The translations under genes were made by a program, and so were the position numbers. A stretch of DNA of 64,000 nt from JBAXTE01 sp037130365. GTDB taxonomy: Bacteria; Bacteroidota; Bacteroidia; Bacteroidales; WCHB1-69. The stretch spans positions 124,001-188,000 of the forward strand of contig JBAXTE010000001.1 in NCBI GenBank assembly GCA_037130365.1. The letters are read 5' to 3'. This document shows positions 63,507 through 64,000 of the stretch, one piece after another (within the stretch, counting starts at the first letter, position 1; every line of letters begins with the position of its first letter). The notes beneath the pieces are model-generated. The model was given only the letters and a program-made list of their open reading frames with translations. It had not been told where the DNA came from and made no database searches.

Positions 63507-64000
63507 ATGAAAAAGCACCTTTTAACTTTAATGATTTTTACAGTATTTTGTTCTAATCAATATGCTCAACTTCAATATGATACCCCCAATATATCGGATG
63601 GAAGTATAATCTGTAAAACAACTACTACAATAACCAAGACGGTTAATGGAAAAATCACAGAAAAGTCAATTGAGCAAACAACTTTTAACACCGCCCTAAA
63701 ATTAGCTTTCAGCTTTAATAGTCAAGATTTGCCAAAATATGATTTTGTAAAATACCCAAATCATCGACTTCCTCACATAGCAAATGGTGAAAATTATACG
63801 CGTACTTATAATGAAACGGAGACCTTTGGGGCAAAAGTTCCACGTTTTCCCTGTCATATATCTTATTCTCAAAAAATTTGGGGAGCAGACCCTTGCGATC
63901 ACGCAAATGAAAATGCAGTATTATTAACCAACATATCGGGAAAAGGACAAGTTGAGGATAGTTACAGAGGAGTTAGTGTTAGTATTTCGAGTATAAAAGA
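63507..64000 (+). CDS. Secreted protein, 3' end outside window
   Basis: The frame opened by ATG at 63507 (MKKHLLTLMIFTVFCSNQYAQ) stays open for 164 codons to the window edge. The signal peptide is clear. The visible body (CKTTTTITKTVNGKITEKS, FPCHISYSQKIW, ADPCDHANENAVLLTNIS) has four cysteines and no domain I recognise. Its promoter element is at 63449-63456. Confidence 0.7.
   Translation, partial: MKKHLLTLMIFTVFCSNQYAQLQYDTPNISDGSIICKTTTTITKTVNGKITEKSIEQTTFNTALKLAFSFNSQDLPKYDFVKYPNHRLPHIANGENYTRTYNETETFGAKVPRFPCHISYSQKIWGADPCDHANENAVLLTNISGKGQVEDSYRGVSVSISSIK

Overview
The window looks like a Bacteroidota chromosome. Reasons: AT-rich DNA; -7 promoter elements of the form TAnnTTTG; a SusC-type TonB-dependent receptor with an N-terminal carboxypeptidase-regulatory-like domain; a type IX secretion (T9SS) C-terminal domain on an M1 aminopeptidase and a gliding-motility-type C-terminal domain on an anti-sigma-like protein; 2,3-BPG-dependent GpmA; type III pantothenate kinase. 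The energy genes at the right end (ferredoxin-type 11-subunit complex I plus HdrABC/Flx) suggest an anaerobe or facultative anaerobe. Genus cannot be decided from the sequence alone.

Layout. 1-4.3 kb: two M16 zinc peptidases, the first cut by the window edge. 4.3-7.2 kb (minus): rhodanese, MeaB/ArgK GTPase, a secreted MORN/YwqK-repeat protein. 7.5-13.9 kb (minus): an envelope block (CoaX, outer-membrane barrel, TPR protein, LptC, PpiD-like foldase), divergent from gmk-nadD-M28 peptidase (14.0-17.0 kb). 17.2-25.5 kb: ECF sigma factor, DprA, TonB receptor, ECF sigma/anti-sigma pair, and an NtrC-like regulator whose AAA+ motifs are degenerate. 25.8-32.1 kb is accessory in character: MFS exporter, NIF-type HAD phosphatase overlapping a short MutS-family ATPase, orphan genes separated by dispersed intergenic repeats, and a HigBA toxin-antitoxin pair. 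32.2-44.5 kb: secreted M1 aminopeptidase, two tandem lgt genes, gpmA, a phosphoesterase, an ExbB/ExbD locus, tRNA-Ser(GGA), and miaB-tatD-ansA.

44.7-62.3 kb is one long minus-strand block and the most interesting part. Transcription would run: dihydroorotate-dehydrogenase-like flavoprotein, HdrC, HdrB, HdrA, FlxD/MvhD, FlxC, FlxB, FlxA, then after a 134-base gap NuoA-B-C-D-H-I-J-K-L-M-N. The NADH-input module NuoE/F/G is absent. The physical linkage suggests that NADH is oxidised by FlxA/HdrA flavins, electrons pass to ferredoxin and to an unknown low-molecular or protein disulfide at HdrB, and reduced ferredoxin (or a direct Fe-S contact) feeds the headless complex I, which pumps ions and reduces quinone. 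The two halves share an FNR/CRP-like palindrome with an identical 11-base core. This is an inference from gene content and needs biochemical or genetic testing.

The right edge has a small secreted protein gene, a long non-coding divergent region, and a secreted protein gene that is open at the window end.
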